From: JAFIFT01 sp020051095
GTDB lineage: Bacteria; Pseudomonadota; Gammaproteobacteria; Legionellales; Legionellaceae
Assembly (NCBI RefSeq): GCF_964199965.1
Contig: NZ_CAXMZT010000004.1
Span: forward strand, 1 to 64,000
Direction of reading: 5' to 3'
DNA length: 64,000 nucleotides
Shown: piece after piece, positions 17,292 through 26,018 of the stretch
Layout: each line of letters starts with the position of its first letter
How positions within the stretch are numbered: position 1 is the first letter of the stretch
Position numbers and translations under genes: made by a program
The notes under the pieces: generated by a model
The model's input: only the letters and a program-made list of their open reading frames with translations
Told to the model about the DNA's origin: nothing
Databases searched by the model: none

Positions 17292-18401
17292 ATGTCAATC
17301 ATACAAGAAGACATCATGAAAGCCAGTGCCATCGGGGTTACTGGCTTAGAAAACCTGGAGATGGGTGCCGCTCGGATTCATGTCGATGATAAAAAGATCA
17401 TCAATTGCCGCGCCGATTTAAATCAATTAGTGCCCTTTAAATATACCTGGGCTTGGGATAAATACTTAGCGGGTTGTGCGAACCACTGGATGCCAAATGA
17501 AATCAGCATGAGCGCCGATGTCGCTTTATGGAAAGATCCAAATGGTTTGACGGAAGATGAGCGTTTGATCATTAAACGTAATCTTGGATTTTTCTCCACC
17601 GCTGATTCACTCGTGGCTAATAATTTGGTACTCGCTGTCTATCGACATATCACTAACCCAGAATGCCGCCAATATTTATTGCGCCAAGCATTCGAAGAAG
17701 CACTGCATACGCACGCTTACCAATACGTGATTGAAAGCCTTGGGCTTGATGAAGCAGAAGTATTTAATATGTATCGGGAAATCCCATCTGTTGCTACCAA
17801 AGCTGCTTGGGCCCTCCCCTTTACACAAAGCTTGGGCGACCCAACATTTAGTACAGGCACAACCGAAAATGATCAACGATTATTACGGGATTTGATTGCA
17901 TTCTACGTCGTTTTTGAAGGTATTTTCTTCTATGTTGGCTTCACTCAAATTCTATCGATGGGACGTCGTAACAAAATGGTTGGAACCTCTGAACAGTTCC
18001 AATACATATTACGTGATGAGTCGATGCACATGAATTTTGGTATTGATGTGATTAACCAAATTAAAATCGAGAACCCCCATTTATGGACAAAAGAATTCCA
18101 GCAAGAAATGATTAATTTAATTAAACAAGGGGTTGATTTAGAAATACAATATGCCGTTGATACCATGCCTCATGGCATTTTGGGTATGAATGCGGACATG
18201 TTTGCTGAATATTTGCATTTCATTGCCAACCGTCGTCTAGCCCAAATCGGTTTACCTGAACAATACCCAGGCGCTGAAAACCCATTCCCTTGGATGAGCG
18301 AGATGATGGATTTGAAAAAAGAAAAGAACTTCTTTGAAACCCGTGTTATTGAATATCAGGCTGGCGGTACGCTTGATTGGGACGATGAAGAAGAATCATA
18401 A
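17292..18401 (+). CDS. nrdB: Ribonucleoside-diphosphate reductase, beta subunit (class Ia)
   Basis: Supplies the tyrosyl radical to NrdA. 369 residues. Iron ligands are recognisable as Asp105, Glu136, His139, Glu209, Glu243 and His246. The radical tyrosine is Tyr143, in the expected E-x2-H-x3-Y pattern (EALHTHAY), so this is a true Fe/Tyr R2. A GGAGAAGAG ribosome-binding site precedes the ATG. Co-transcribed with nrdA, with a strong terminator 22 bp after the stop. Confidence 0.97.
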   Translation: MSIIQEDIMKASAIGVTGLENLEMGAARIHVDDKKIINCRADLNQLVPFKYTWAWDKYLAGCANHWMPNEISMSADVALWKDPNGLTEDERLIIKRNLGFFSTADSLVANNLVLAVYRHITNPECRQYLLRQAFEEALHTHAYQYVIESLGLDEAEVFNMYREIPSVATKAAWALPFTQSLGDPTFSTGTTENDQRLLRDLIAFYVVFEGIFFYVGFTQILSMGRRNKMVGTSEQFQYILRDESMHMNFGIDVINQIKIENPHLWTKEFQQEMINLIKQGVDLEIQYAVDTMPHGILGMNADMFAEYLHFIANRRLAQIGLPEQYPGAENPFPWMSEMMDLKKEKNFFETRVIEYQAGGTLDWDDEEES

Positions 18402-18423
18402 CCTGTTTTACCTCCACTGTCCG

Positions 18424-18445
18424 GGCCCTTTTTAGGGCCTTTTTT
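18424..18445 (+). terminator. Rho-independent terminator of nrdAB
   Basis: Perfect stem GGCCCT / AGGGCC, loop TTTT, then six Ts. It separates nrdAB from the accessory region. Confidence 0.93.
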
Positions 18446-18461
18446 ATGGCTTGCCCTAATG

Positions 18462-19796
18462 TTAGTTAGAGGGCTTGATATCGGAATCTGGTGCTGCAGG
18501 CGCATCCGCAGATTGTAATGTTTGGTGGAACCGCTTCTTGTAGTGCTGACAGGTCTCTTTGGTGGATTGGGTCACATTTTCCTGAATCGGGGATAAATCT
18601 GCATTCGGCAGTAATCCACTTAATTTATGAAACGCTTGGTGATCCAGTGGTGGGGGCTGATTTTCGCTGCTTTTTAAGACATCGATTGTGTGTTTTAACA
18701 CTTGAATCGCTTCCATGTCCGGTTCGGATGTTGTTTTATTCAATTCACTGTCATACTTTAGCGTGCATTGAGCAATCAAAGCAGCTTTTGCAAGCCCATA
18801 CTCTTTGGTATAGGCAATTTCTAATAGCTTAGTATCTTGTTCTTGTAAAGCAAACGCCCGTACCCGAGCCATGTCAGTTTTTTCGAGTTCACTTCCTTTC
18901 AAAAAAGCGGTCACTGCAGCCAAGTCCTTCATACGCCTATGGGCCTTTTCTTCCTCTTTCTCTGGCAAACCGTGGGAAATTGCATCAATCGTTTTATTCA
19001 GTTCAGAACCATACTTTGCCAATAACGTTGCATTTTCTCGACTAATTCCTCTGTCTGTATACCTCGCTTTGGTTTGCACAACGGCTAGCTCGTCTTCTCG
19101 CCCATGAGGTGCCATTTTACTATCAAATGTTGCTAATGGTGCTGCGTATTGACCTGAAACCAGGTATAAATTGGGCTTAACAGGTAAATCTTCCCCTAAA
19201 AATTCATCCAAGTTTCTCATGCTATCATCGAAATAATCCACCTCAATTGCATCGTTGCTGCTGATCGGTAAGTTATTGATTAAAAACCGGTATTGGTTGA
19301 CTTTTCCTTCGGGTATCAGGTTAGCCATGTTAACTCTTGGATCATTAATCCCCAATTGCTTTCGCATGCGCTCTGTGTCAGCTTCTATTTGAGGATTAAA
19401 TTGTTTGGCATTAAAATCATCCATCGATTTACTTTTTGTCCGTGCCCGCAAAGCCTCTTCTTTCACAGCTTTCTCAAAGGGTGCGAGTGTTTCTTGATAA
19501 TACGCGGTGGGCTGACCAAAAAACTGATCGACACTCGTTGACACGGCAACCGGTTTTCCAATAGCACCTGATAATTGCTCAACAGCATCAACAGTGGTAA
19601 TCACTTGGTCTATATTGGGGATTGTATCGGCCATTGCATAGGCACGTGTGATTTGGGCTACTTGCAAAAAGGTATTTCGCTGAGTAAATAAAAAAACCTG
19701 GTCATACCCCCCTTTCCGAAGGATATCAACCATTGTTTGGTTTAATTTACCATCCTGGACAGCACATCCATCAATATCAACAAGCGCAACTTTCAT
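18462..19796 (-). CDS. HAD-like protein of unknown function, candidate effector
   Basis: About 444 residues, unrecognised as a named family. It opens with a HAD-type motif I (ALVDIDGCAV, two aspartates), has a Rossmann-like FLFTQRN strand where motif II (T/S) would sit, and FDDSMRNLDEF about 210 residues in as a possible motif IV. The rest is helical and charged (many E/K) with a Pro/Ser-rich tail. Start is uncertain: ATG 19796 is preferred; a TTG at 19809-19811, five codons upstream, is possible but lies only 3 bases from its AAGG. Such large helical HAD proteins occur among Legionellales secreted proteins, so effector function is a guess. Confidence 0.6.
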   Translation of the reverse strand: MKVALVDIDGCAVQDGKLNQTMVDILRKGGYDQVFLFTQRNTFLQVAQITRAYAMADTIPNIDQVITTVDAVEQLSGAIGKPVAVSTSVDQFFGQPTAYYQETLAPFEKAVKEEALRARTKSKSMDDFNAKQFNPQIEADTERMRKQLGINDPRVNMANLIPEGKVNQYRFLINNLPISSNDAIEVDYFDDSMRNLDEFLGEDLPVKPNLYLVSGQYAAPLATFDSKMAPHGREDELAVVQTKARYTDRGISRENATLLAKYGSELNKTIDAISHGLPEKEEEKAHRRMKDLAAVTAFLKGSELEKTDMARVRAFALQEQDTKLLEIAYTKEYGLAKAALIAQCTLKYDSELNKTTSEPDMEAIQVLKHTIDVLKSSENQPPPLDHQAFHKLSGLLPNADLSPIQENVTQSTKETCQHYKKRFHQTLQSADAPAAPDSDIKPSN

Positions 19797-20040
19797 TAAT
19801 TCATCACTCAAGGACCTTTTATCAATATAGCTAATTCTGTGCTATCAAGTATCTCGTCTTGCAAAAAGGTGGGAATCTTTGAGAACATCCATTCTTCAAC
19901 ACCCACCCTCTTGTGAATGGGCGAATTCTATCAGACAAAGATTAACTAGACAACAAAAAGAAAAATTTATACACTTATCCGACAATAATTGCTCTTATTA
20001 AGTACAGCGGCAATTCCACTAACTAAGCAACCATCGCACT

Positions 20041-21261
20041 ATGAAATCGTTTATTTCTAAAATATCTGTGTTCAAAGCAAATAAAAATCATTTTTTCTCA
20101 AGATTTAATCGACCTCATCGCCAAAAAAATCAACACCATTCAACGAGTAATGCCGTCAAATCCAACGCGATGGCAAACACTTCCACCACAACTCATAATG
20201 GATCAGTGATTAATAAAAGCAACACGTTGCATTTTACAAGTAGCGGGTTTCAACAACTGAGCCAAAATCATTATAATCGCTTTATGCCAAATAGCTCCAT
20301 TATTGGTAATGCGGTTTTAACGTTTAATGGTAAACAAGTCACCGCAAGCCAATATGCCATGCCACCATGCAACCAAGGGGAACCTAACTGGGTCCCACTT
20401 GCTGATATTCAACCCATACAGCGATTTGGAAAAACAGCCTATCAAGCTAAAACGCCAAGCGGGGCAACTGTCTATTCTAATCAAAGCTATCGCTTTACCG
20501 ATGAAACCAATCGTCACTTTGAAATTAGACCTTTTGCGCTTCCCCCTGCGAACAAATCCGAACCATTTTGGGGGAATTCTCAATTAATTGACATATCCAA
20601 GGAACGTAGGCTGCCGCCTTCTAATATCGTTAAAGGAGGTAACGAGCTATTAGTTGATTCCAAATCAGTCTTTGCACGCCTAGCAGAAAAACGATCACAA
20701 AGTCAGTTGCAAGTGATGGAGCGCCCTGCGGTAACATCCTATTTTGAGTTTTGGCTGAAGTATCAAACCATCTTGACCCCTGAGATGAACATTCTGTTAT
20801 TAAGATCAATTTTTGCTGACAAACAACATCCCATGTCTAAAAATTTTTCTGCTGAGTGGCTGCATGCAGAAGCTTATTCGCTAACGCCAAAATGGATGAA
20901 TCCCCAACGTAAAGAAAACTTAGGGAGTGGTCCTTATTGGGCTAATTCAGAGATGATGATCTTTGAGTATATGTGTCAATATTTTGCCTACCATTTCCCC
21001 ACGGTATCGACCAGTATCAAATCGTCCTTATATATGCTGTTGATGACCGATTTGATTGAGTCGATTGACTATGAAGTACACCTTCGCCACGGTAACCGCT
21101 CATTGAATTTCTTTCATCGAATAGAACCGCTGCGTCAATTAAATCCTGTTATACCACAAGCAACCGATATTGCTCAGTTGACGGGAATAGCCTTAGCTAA
21201 GTTGTCAGGCGTTCCGCCGGCAGTCGAGTCAGTCGTCACGGTGAATGAATTGCTATTATAA
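20041..21261 (+). CDS. Paralogue 1: protein of unknown function with nuclease-like H-N-N motif
   Basis: 406 residues. Residues 63-399 align almost without gaps with 35-370 of the protein at 22630-24057, so they are paralogues. The N-terminal 60 residues are basic and low-complexity (K, R, H, N, S). The conserved core has a Trp/Pro-rich half (RFMPNSS, QRFGKTAYQA, SEPFWG) and a C-terminal half with EWLHAEAYSLTP, NLGSGPYWANSEMM. His275, Asn293, Asn302 and Glu309 keep the same spacing in both paralogues, which resembles His-Me-finger/HNH nuclease cores; this is inference. No ribosome-binding site is visible before the ATG. No membrane segment or classical signal peptide. Function unknown. Confidence 0.65.
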   Translation: MKSFISKISVFKANKNHFFSRFNRPHRQKNQHHSTSNAVKSNAMANTSTTTHNGSVINKSNTLHFTSSGFQQLSQNHYNRFMPNSSIIGNAVLTFNGKQVTASQYAMPPCNQGEPNWVPLADIQPIQRFGKTAYQAKTPSGATVYSNQSYRFTDETNRHFEIRPFALPPANKSEPFWGNSQLIDISKERRLPPSNIVKGGNELLVDSKSVFARLAEKRSQSQLQVMERPAVTSYFEFWLKYQTILTPEMNILLLRSIFADKQHPMSKNFSAEWLHAEAYSLTPKWMNPQRKENLGSGPYWANSEMMIFEYMCQYFAYHFPTVSTSIKSSLYMLLMTDLIESIDYEVHLRHGNRSLNFFHRIEPLRQLNPVIPQATDIAQLTGIALAKLSGVPPAVESVVTVNELLL

Positions 21262-21393
21262 TCTAAGATCTTTAGGGCTTACGCTGATTTAAGCTGTAAA
21301 TATCGGTTTGTTGCAAACGTTCACACCAGAGATTTTTCATACTGAGAACCGGCCCATCGGCTTGCCCAACCCGTTTGAAAATGCTAGCATCGA

Positions 21394-21855
21394 ATGCTTT
21401 CCACCGCTGAATTTGACATGATGTCGTTTCAAGAAACTGCAAAACAAAGGCTCGCTGATTTTTCGCTCATTATCGGTAAAGCTTTATTCTATAGTGGTGG
21501 TCTAGCATTATTTCTGATGGCCTGTGTCGGCACTCTTTCGATTGATATCGTCATGTTAGCCTGTGCTGAAAAACACCATGATCAATTTCTAACAGGTATT
21601 ATCCTTGGCTCTATGTTTGGAAGAGGATCGTATGATCCCATGCCACTCATAATGGCCTCGCCTATCACCTCCGCATTGGCCGTCGCGCTATCCGTTTATT
21701 TAGGCGTTCCGGGAGTGGGTGTCGCCATCGTAGCAGGATGGATTCTATCAACCACGATTTTCATCATGGGTTGTGGGTTATTCGCATTGTCAGAAACTCT
21801 CTCAAACAATGACGACTACCAAACCAACGCTTATCAGACAGCCGCTTTTGCGTAG
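21394..21855 (+). CDS. Small membrane protein of unknown function
   Basis: 153 residues, unrecognised. Hydrophobic segments at about 30-55 and 87-130 (probably three helices), with a Gly/Ala-rich hairpin (VYLGVPGVGVAIVAG) and a short polar C-terminus. It lies between the two paralogues, in the same direction, 132 bp after the first. No good ribosome-binding site precedes ATG 21394; the Met pair at residues 9-10 is an alternative start. Coding status is likely but not certain. Confidence 0.5.
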   Translation: MLSTAEFDMMSFQETAKQRLADFSLIIGKALFYSGGLALFLMACVGTLSIDIVMLACAEKHHDQFLTGIILGSMFGRGSYDPMPLIMASPITSALAVALSVYLGVPGVGVAIVAGWILSTTIFIMGCGLFALSETLSNNDDYQTNAYQTAAFA

Positions 21856-21930
21856 TTCAACAATTTCAGAAAATATCCCACACCAATAATCCTTTTAGAC
21901 TTGTCGGAAAACCAATTTTATGACTTAAAA

Positions 21931-21956
21931 GTTATCAAATGATAACAAGGGATAAC
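21931..21956. promoter_or_regulatory. Inverted repeat plus direct half-site upstream of the 67-aa gene
   Basis: GTTATCA-AA-TGATAAC (21931-21946) is a perfect 7-bp-arm palindrome, and a further GATAAC half-site follows at 21951-21956, 10 bp (one helical turn) from the previous GATAAC. The arrangement suits a dimeric regulator, but the site is about 190 bp from the next start codon. Confidence 0.4.
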
Positions 21957-22079
21957 CACCCCACAATATAATCCACAAGCGAATATCGTCTCGCTTCACC
22001 ATTCTTCTCAAAAATATGCTTATCATCTCACAGGCTTGCGAAAATTCAGAATCCTTCTGGGATAGTTGACCTGCCCTAG

Positions 22080-22108
22080 TTGACGTGGCCTTATAAAATC
22101 GATAATTT
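22080..22108 (+). promoter_or_regulatory. Sigma-70 promoter for the 67-aa gene
   Basis: TTGACG (-35), 17-bp spacer, TAATTT (-10), 35 bp before the start codon. Confidence 0.55.
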
Positions 22109-22143
22109 GAAAGAGACAGGTTATTATCAAGGAGCGATATAAC

Positions 22144-22347
22144 ATGACAATTTCACCGATGTTAAAGCGGTATATTAAGGATTTCTTTCATGATCCTGCC
22201 CAGGAATTGGCTTTTTATGAAGGATTACGTCAATTCGAACAATCGAGCTCATCTAAGAACACAGCTATCATTGACGAACTGGATGAGATTATTCTTGATT
22301 TAAAAAATCAGGAAAACAGTCCTCATTTTTTTAGCCTAGCTAAGTAA
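22144..22347 (+). CDS. Small acidic protein of unknown function (67 aa)
   Basis: 67 residues with no recognised family. It has a strong AAGGAG ribosome-binding site 9 bases before the ATG and a good promoter upstream, so it is probably real. Sequence is helix-prone and acidic in the middle (AIIDELDEIILDLK). It sits between the paralogues and has its own promoter. It could be a small regulator or a partner or inhibitor of a neighbour; nothing in the sequence decides this. Confidence 0.65.
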   Translation: MTISPMLKRYIKDFFHDPAQELAFYEGLRQFEQSSSSKNTAIIDELDEIILDLKNQENSPHFFSLAK

Positions 22348-22359
22348 AAAAAGGGACTC

Positions 22360-22388
22360 GCAAGTAAAACAAAAACATTGCTTTTTTT
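22360..22388 (+). terminator. Weak terminator candidate after the 67-aa gene
   Basis: A 4-bp GCAA / TTGC stem with a 17-base loop before seven Ts. The T-run is good but the stem is weak. Confidence 0.3.
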
Positions 22389-22423
22389 AATTTAGAAATA
22401 TGCCACAGGGTATCCTAAATCAC

Positions 22424-22439
22424 GCCCCTTATGAGGGGC
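22424..22439. other. GC-rich hairpin upstream of paralogue 2
   Basis: GCCCCT-TATG-AGGGGC, a perfect 6-bp stem with a four-base loop in otherwise AT-rich DNA, about 190 bp before the start of paralogue 2. No T-run on either side. Confidence 0.4.
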
Positions 22440-22540
22440 AGATAAGATTGCCTACACCCCCCTATTCTCTTGTGTTTCCTCACACAAAACCGCCAGCATA
22501 ACTCGATGATTTTCGAATTTTTTTTTAATAAAAAAAAGAG

Positions 22541-22569
22541 TTGTGATCAAAAATTAACGATGTTATGGT
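22541..22569 (+). promoter_or_regulatory. Possible promoter of paralogue 2
   Basis: TTGTGA, 17-bp spacer, TATGGT; each hexamer matches the sigma-70 consensus at 4 of 6 positions. It lies 60 bp before the ATG. Confidence 0.35.
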
Positions 22570-22629
22570 TTAAGGGCAGTGCAAAAAAATATGGAAATAA
22601 TTGTTGTTGACTTTTAAAAGGATTTTATT

Positions 22630-24057
22630 ATGGGAAATCAATCAAAGTCATCCAACAATGCACTTTGTAGTTCAGACTTAAGTCGCATTGGTGTTGGAAG
22701 TGCAGTATCTGAAGTACCCGATAGAAAGGAATTAACGTTTACGCAAGAAGATTATGGAAATCTCTGCGAAAATGAATACTACCGCTTTATTCCCAACAGT
22801 GATGTTATTGGTGGAGCAGTGGTTTTCTATAACGGAAAAAAAGTCGTTGCCCATCAATATGAGATGCCTAAGGTTGAAGGTGCCCCTACCTGGAAGCCAC
22901 TCAAAGATATTACCCCCATTAATCGCTTCGGTAGACAAGTCTATCAAGCCCAAACCCTCGATGGAAATACCGTTTATGCCACGCGGAGTTATACATTCAC
23001 CGACGAGCATAACAAAAAATATACGTTCCTACCCTTTGCACCACCACCAAAAGGGAAGAACGAACCATTTTGGGGCAGCACAAAATTAGTGCCCATTACC
23101 AAAAAACCAGTTAATTCGGACAAATATTATATTGGCGGCAGGGAGTTAAAAGTCGACCCAGAATCCGTTGTGGAACGCTCAGCAGTCACTCGACGAAACC
23201 CCGATCAAAACACCGTCATGGGTTATTCTGCCAAAGAAGCCTATGAATTTTACTATGAGCAAATGGCTGATAAGTTAACGCCTGAAATGAGAGAGATTTT
23301 TGAACGGGCGATTGAGGCCGATCTCCGCAATCCCTTTCAAAGCAACTACCGACCAGAATGGCTTCATGCGGAAGGCTATTCATTAACGCCCAGCTGGATC
23401 GATCCACAACGTCCCGATAATTTAGGCAGTGGTCCTAAATGGGCAAACACAATGATGATGGTGCTTGAGCGCGTTGCCAAATGGTATGCTCTACACTGCC
23501 CTAATAGTTACGTCACCATCAAGCCAACGTTTGAAATGCTGTTTGATACAGAACTCATTAAAACGCTTGATTTTGAAGTGCGTGTTGGCTTTAAAGACCA
23601 TTTTCTCCGCTTCATGCAACACTTAGAGCCACTGCAACAGAAATATCCAGTTTTCCCCGTCGCCAGCGATATAGCGCAATTAACGGGTGTTTCGCAGGCA
23701 ATATTAACCAATAAACAACCGACTGTGGTATCTGTGATTTCACAGGGCCGTTCTGCGGATAAATGGAATGCTTCTTTCAATAAATCCCAAGCAGCCTATC
23801 CTACTCGGCTCACCAGAGATTCGGATGATAGCCAGGCAGAGGAATCCCTTACAGCAGCAAACGATGAAGACATGGAAGAGTCTGCATCCGATGTGACTCA
23901 TATGGCTAAGTCAAAAGAAAAAGGTAGGCAGAAGGATATACCCGATGCTCAAATGAACTCAACCAACGCGAAGTCAAGTCAGCTGGGTTTATTTGCTAAT
24001 ACCCAACATCGTTACCCCTTGCGAACAACGCCATCGAGACAGCACGCTATGTCTTGA
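22630..24057 (+). CDS. Paralogue 2: protein of unknown function with nuclease-like H-N-N motif
   Basis: 475 residues, paralogous to 20041-21261 over residues 35-370. It shares YRFIPNSDVIGGAV, NRFGRQVYQAQT, NEPFWGS, RPEWLHAEGYSLTP and DNLGSGPKWANTMMM; putative catalytic-like residues His246, Asn264, Asn273 and Glu280. Unlike paralogue 1 it has a C-terminal extension of about 105 residues: an acidic Ser/Asp/Glu-rich linker (398-422), a K/R stretch and a basic end (RYPLRTTPSR). Clear AAAAGGA ribosome-binding site. The DUF2608-type HAD gene follows after 22 bp, probably in the same transcript. Possible secreted effector or nuclease; function unproven. Confidence 0.75.
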   Translation: MGNQSKSSNNALCSSDLSRIGVGSAVSEVPDRKELTFTQEDYGNLCENEYYRFIPNSDVIGGAVVFYNGKKVVAHQYEMPKVEGAPTWKPLKDITPINRFGRQVYQAQTLDGNTVYATRSYTFTDEHNKKYTFLPFAPPPKGKNEPFWGSTKLVPITKKPVNSDKYYIGGRELKVDPESVVERSAVTRRNPDQNTVMGYSAKEAYEFYYEQMADKLTPEMREIFERAIEADLRNPFQSNYRPEWLHAEGYSLTPSWIDPQRPDNLGSGPKWANTMMMVLERVAKWYALHCPNSYVTIKPTFEMLFDTELIKTLDFEVRVGFKDHFLRFMQHLEPLQQKYPVFPVASDIAQLTGVSQAILTNKQPTVVSVISQGRSADKWNASFNKSQAAYPTRLTRDSDDSQAEESLTAANDEDMEESASDVTHMAKSKEKGRQKDIPDAQMNSTNAKSSQLGLFANTQHRYPLRTTPSRQHAMS

Positions 24058-24079
24058 TGTGTTTTAGGAGAAAAATAAC

Positions 24080-24787
24080 ATGCCTGGCAACAACCGATTC
24101 AGCAATATAATAGAGAATGATGAAATAAGAGGATTTTTATCCATTATTTCCTATGACACTTCCGTCATTATATTCGATTTAGACAATACGGTGGGTTGGC
24201 CAGGCACTTATTTAGGCAGTGATCAGTGGTTTATGCGCCTATTTGAATACCTTGGACATGCCTTAACGGATAAATCAGAGATCACAAACCTTGCTGTAGC
24301 GCTTTATTATGAAGTTCAACGTCAAAGCAAAATGCAAGCTGTGGAAGATAAAGTGATTCTGTTGATTCGCTGCCTGCAATCCATAGGCTACCCCGTTATT
24401 GCACTAACATCCCGGGGTCAAGACATTGCAGAAGCCACAAGCCGCCAACTTGCATCCATTGGATTAAACTTTGATGATATTATCTTTTGTGATGGTAAGC
24501 CAAAAGGCAACGTATTAAAAAACTGGATTTCCTTAAACAAACCTGATTGGCAAAAAGCGGTGATGATTGACGATAAAGAAAAGCACTTATGTTGTGTTTC
24601 TGATGCACTCTCGCCATTAGGGATTTCATTTAAAGGACTTCGATATAGCCGCATGGATACCTTCTTTGCAAAAGACGATAACTGTAATCAGGTGCATCAA
24701 AGTTTAATGCAATTTACCTATTTCTCTGAACCGGTGAAGCGTTCATTGATGCCAATCCTTGATTCCTATCAGCCGCATTCACCCTGA
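24080..24787 (+). CDS. DUF2608-type HAD-superfamily protein
   Basis: 235 residues. HAD motif I is IIFDLDNT (Asp33, Asp35), followed by the LGSDQWF signature seen in DUF2608 proteins of Legionella and Coxiella. Motif II is ALTSRGQD (Thr110), motif III Lys142 (PKGN) and motif IV VMIDDKE (Asp164, Asp165), so a full phosphatase active site is present. No signal peptide. AGGAG ribosome-binding site. Located 22 bp after paralogue 2 and convergent with fliK. Substrate unknown. Confidence 0.75.
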   Translation: MPGNNRFSNIIENDEIRGFLSIISYDTSVIIFDLDNTVGWPGTYLGSDQWFMRLFEYLGHALTDKSEITNLAVALYYEVQRQSKMQAVEDKVILLIRCLQSIGYPVIALTSRGQDIAEATSRQLASIGLNFDDIIFCDGKPKGNVLKNWISLNKPDWQKAVMIDDKEKHLCCVSDALSPLGISFKGLRYSRMDTFFAKDDNCNQVHQSLMQFTYFSEPVKRSLMPILDSYQPHSP

Positions 24788-24794
24788 TGGTGGC

Positions 24795-26018
24795 TCATGC
24801 AAAATAATCGATCAAGCCTTTGGAAACCGTGATAGATTCTGAGTTGAGGCTTTCCTCTTGTGCATCATTAAAGCCATCTTCATGGGTGAGTGTTGTCGCT
24901 GAACTCATTTGGCTTTGATTTTTACTGTCATGCTGGTGTCTTGTTTGCACATTCACATCATCTAAATGAATGCCTTGCTCGTGCATCATGTCGCGCAGTT
25001 TTGGTAACGTCTGTTCAATCGCATCCCTAGCGCTATCATGATGTGTGGTCATCTGAATAATGGCATGATTTTTATCAATTTTTAAATTCACCTCTAAAGC
25101 ACCCATCTCTTTGGGGTTTAAGCGTATGATGGCTGATTTAATCTGCTGTTGGCTTAGCCATACAATCTGTTGGTTAAATTGGTTCGCCCAATCTTGATTG
25201 GCCATTGGAGTAGGCAGTTGATAGGTTTTTGGACTATCTACTGAAGGAGTTGGATGTAAATTGGCTACTTGAGCGTTACTGGCAGTGATAACCTGGTTCG
25301 ATAGGGATGTCGTTTGTGCCCCATTCAAAGGTGTTCCACCCTCATGTGTTGTGTTTTGAGCAAGGATTTTTTTTCCAACCAGTTCCGCAATTAACTGATT
25401 GGTTAAATCCTGTTTATTAGGAGAGGTTTGCGTTGCCGTTGTTAAATTAAGCGGCGAATCAATCTCAACATCCGTATTGATTATTTCCGGGGAATCGCCC
25501 ATTTTTAAGTCCGGACCTTGCTTCACCCATGTTGCCGGATCGACTGGCAAATTATCAGATTGTAGAGGCTTTATTGGTAAATTTGTTTTTCCAGCGTTTG
25601 TTGCCATCAGCTCTGCTTGACTGACGCCTTTATCTGATTTTGCTAGTAAGGTAGCCAAGGTTTCTAATGTTATTTCAGTTTCAGAGCCCGCCTCACCTGA
25701 AAGTTGGCCTTCCTGATTTTCATCTCCCAAGCCAGCTGCATAACCGAGCCAATTTAGCACCAATGCTAATTGAGCTGTTTGGTCATCTTGGTCTCCGGCA
25801 ACGGAGGCGGGTTCATTGATATTGCTCTCATCAGAGGTGGGTAAGGAGGAAGCTTCTGCCTCAAGGTCATTCGTGATGAATTTTTCCGGCACGGGAAACA
25901 TTAATTGCATCAGCATTAAAAAGGTATTTTGCTCATCACCAGACTGGCTCACCTGCCCTGAAAGCTCAGTCGCCCTGCCGTTAATTGTTTGAGCATTAAA
26001 TTGTATGCCTTCTCCCAT
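24795..26018 (-). CDS. fliK: Flagellar hook-length control protein FliK
   Basis: Measures hook length and switches export specificity. 407 residues. The first 260 are low-complexity and rich in N, Q, S, T and E; the C-terminal domain (about 280-375) has the conserved IRLNPKEMGALEVNLKID and LRDMMHEQGIHL segments. Two adjacent ATGs exist (26021, 26018); the second has better spacing to AAAGGA. It is detached from the fliE-J cluster about 14 kb away and has no flagellar neighbour. Confidence 0.85.
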   Translation of the reverse strand: MGEGIQFNAQTINGRATELSGQVSQSGDEQNTFLMLMQLMFPVPEKFITNDLEAEASSLPTSDESNINEPASVAGDQDDQTAQLALVLNWLGYAAGLGDENQEGQLSGEAGSETEITLETLATLLAKSDKGVSQAELMATNAGKTNLPIKPLQSDNLPVDPATWVKQGPDLKMGDSPEIINTDVEIDSPLNLTTATQTSPNKQDLTNQLIAELVGKKILAQNTTHEGGTPLNGAQTTSLSNQVITASNAQVANLHPTPSVDSPKTYQLPTPMANQDWANQFNQQIVWLSQQQIKSAIIRLNPKEMGALEVNLKIDKNHAIIQMTTHHDSARDAIEQTLPKLRDMMHEQGIHLDDVNVQTRHQHDSKNQSQMSSATTLTHEDGFNDAQEESLNSESITVSKGLIDYFA

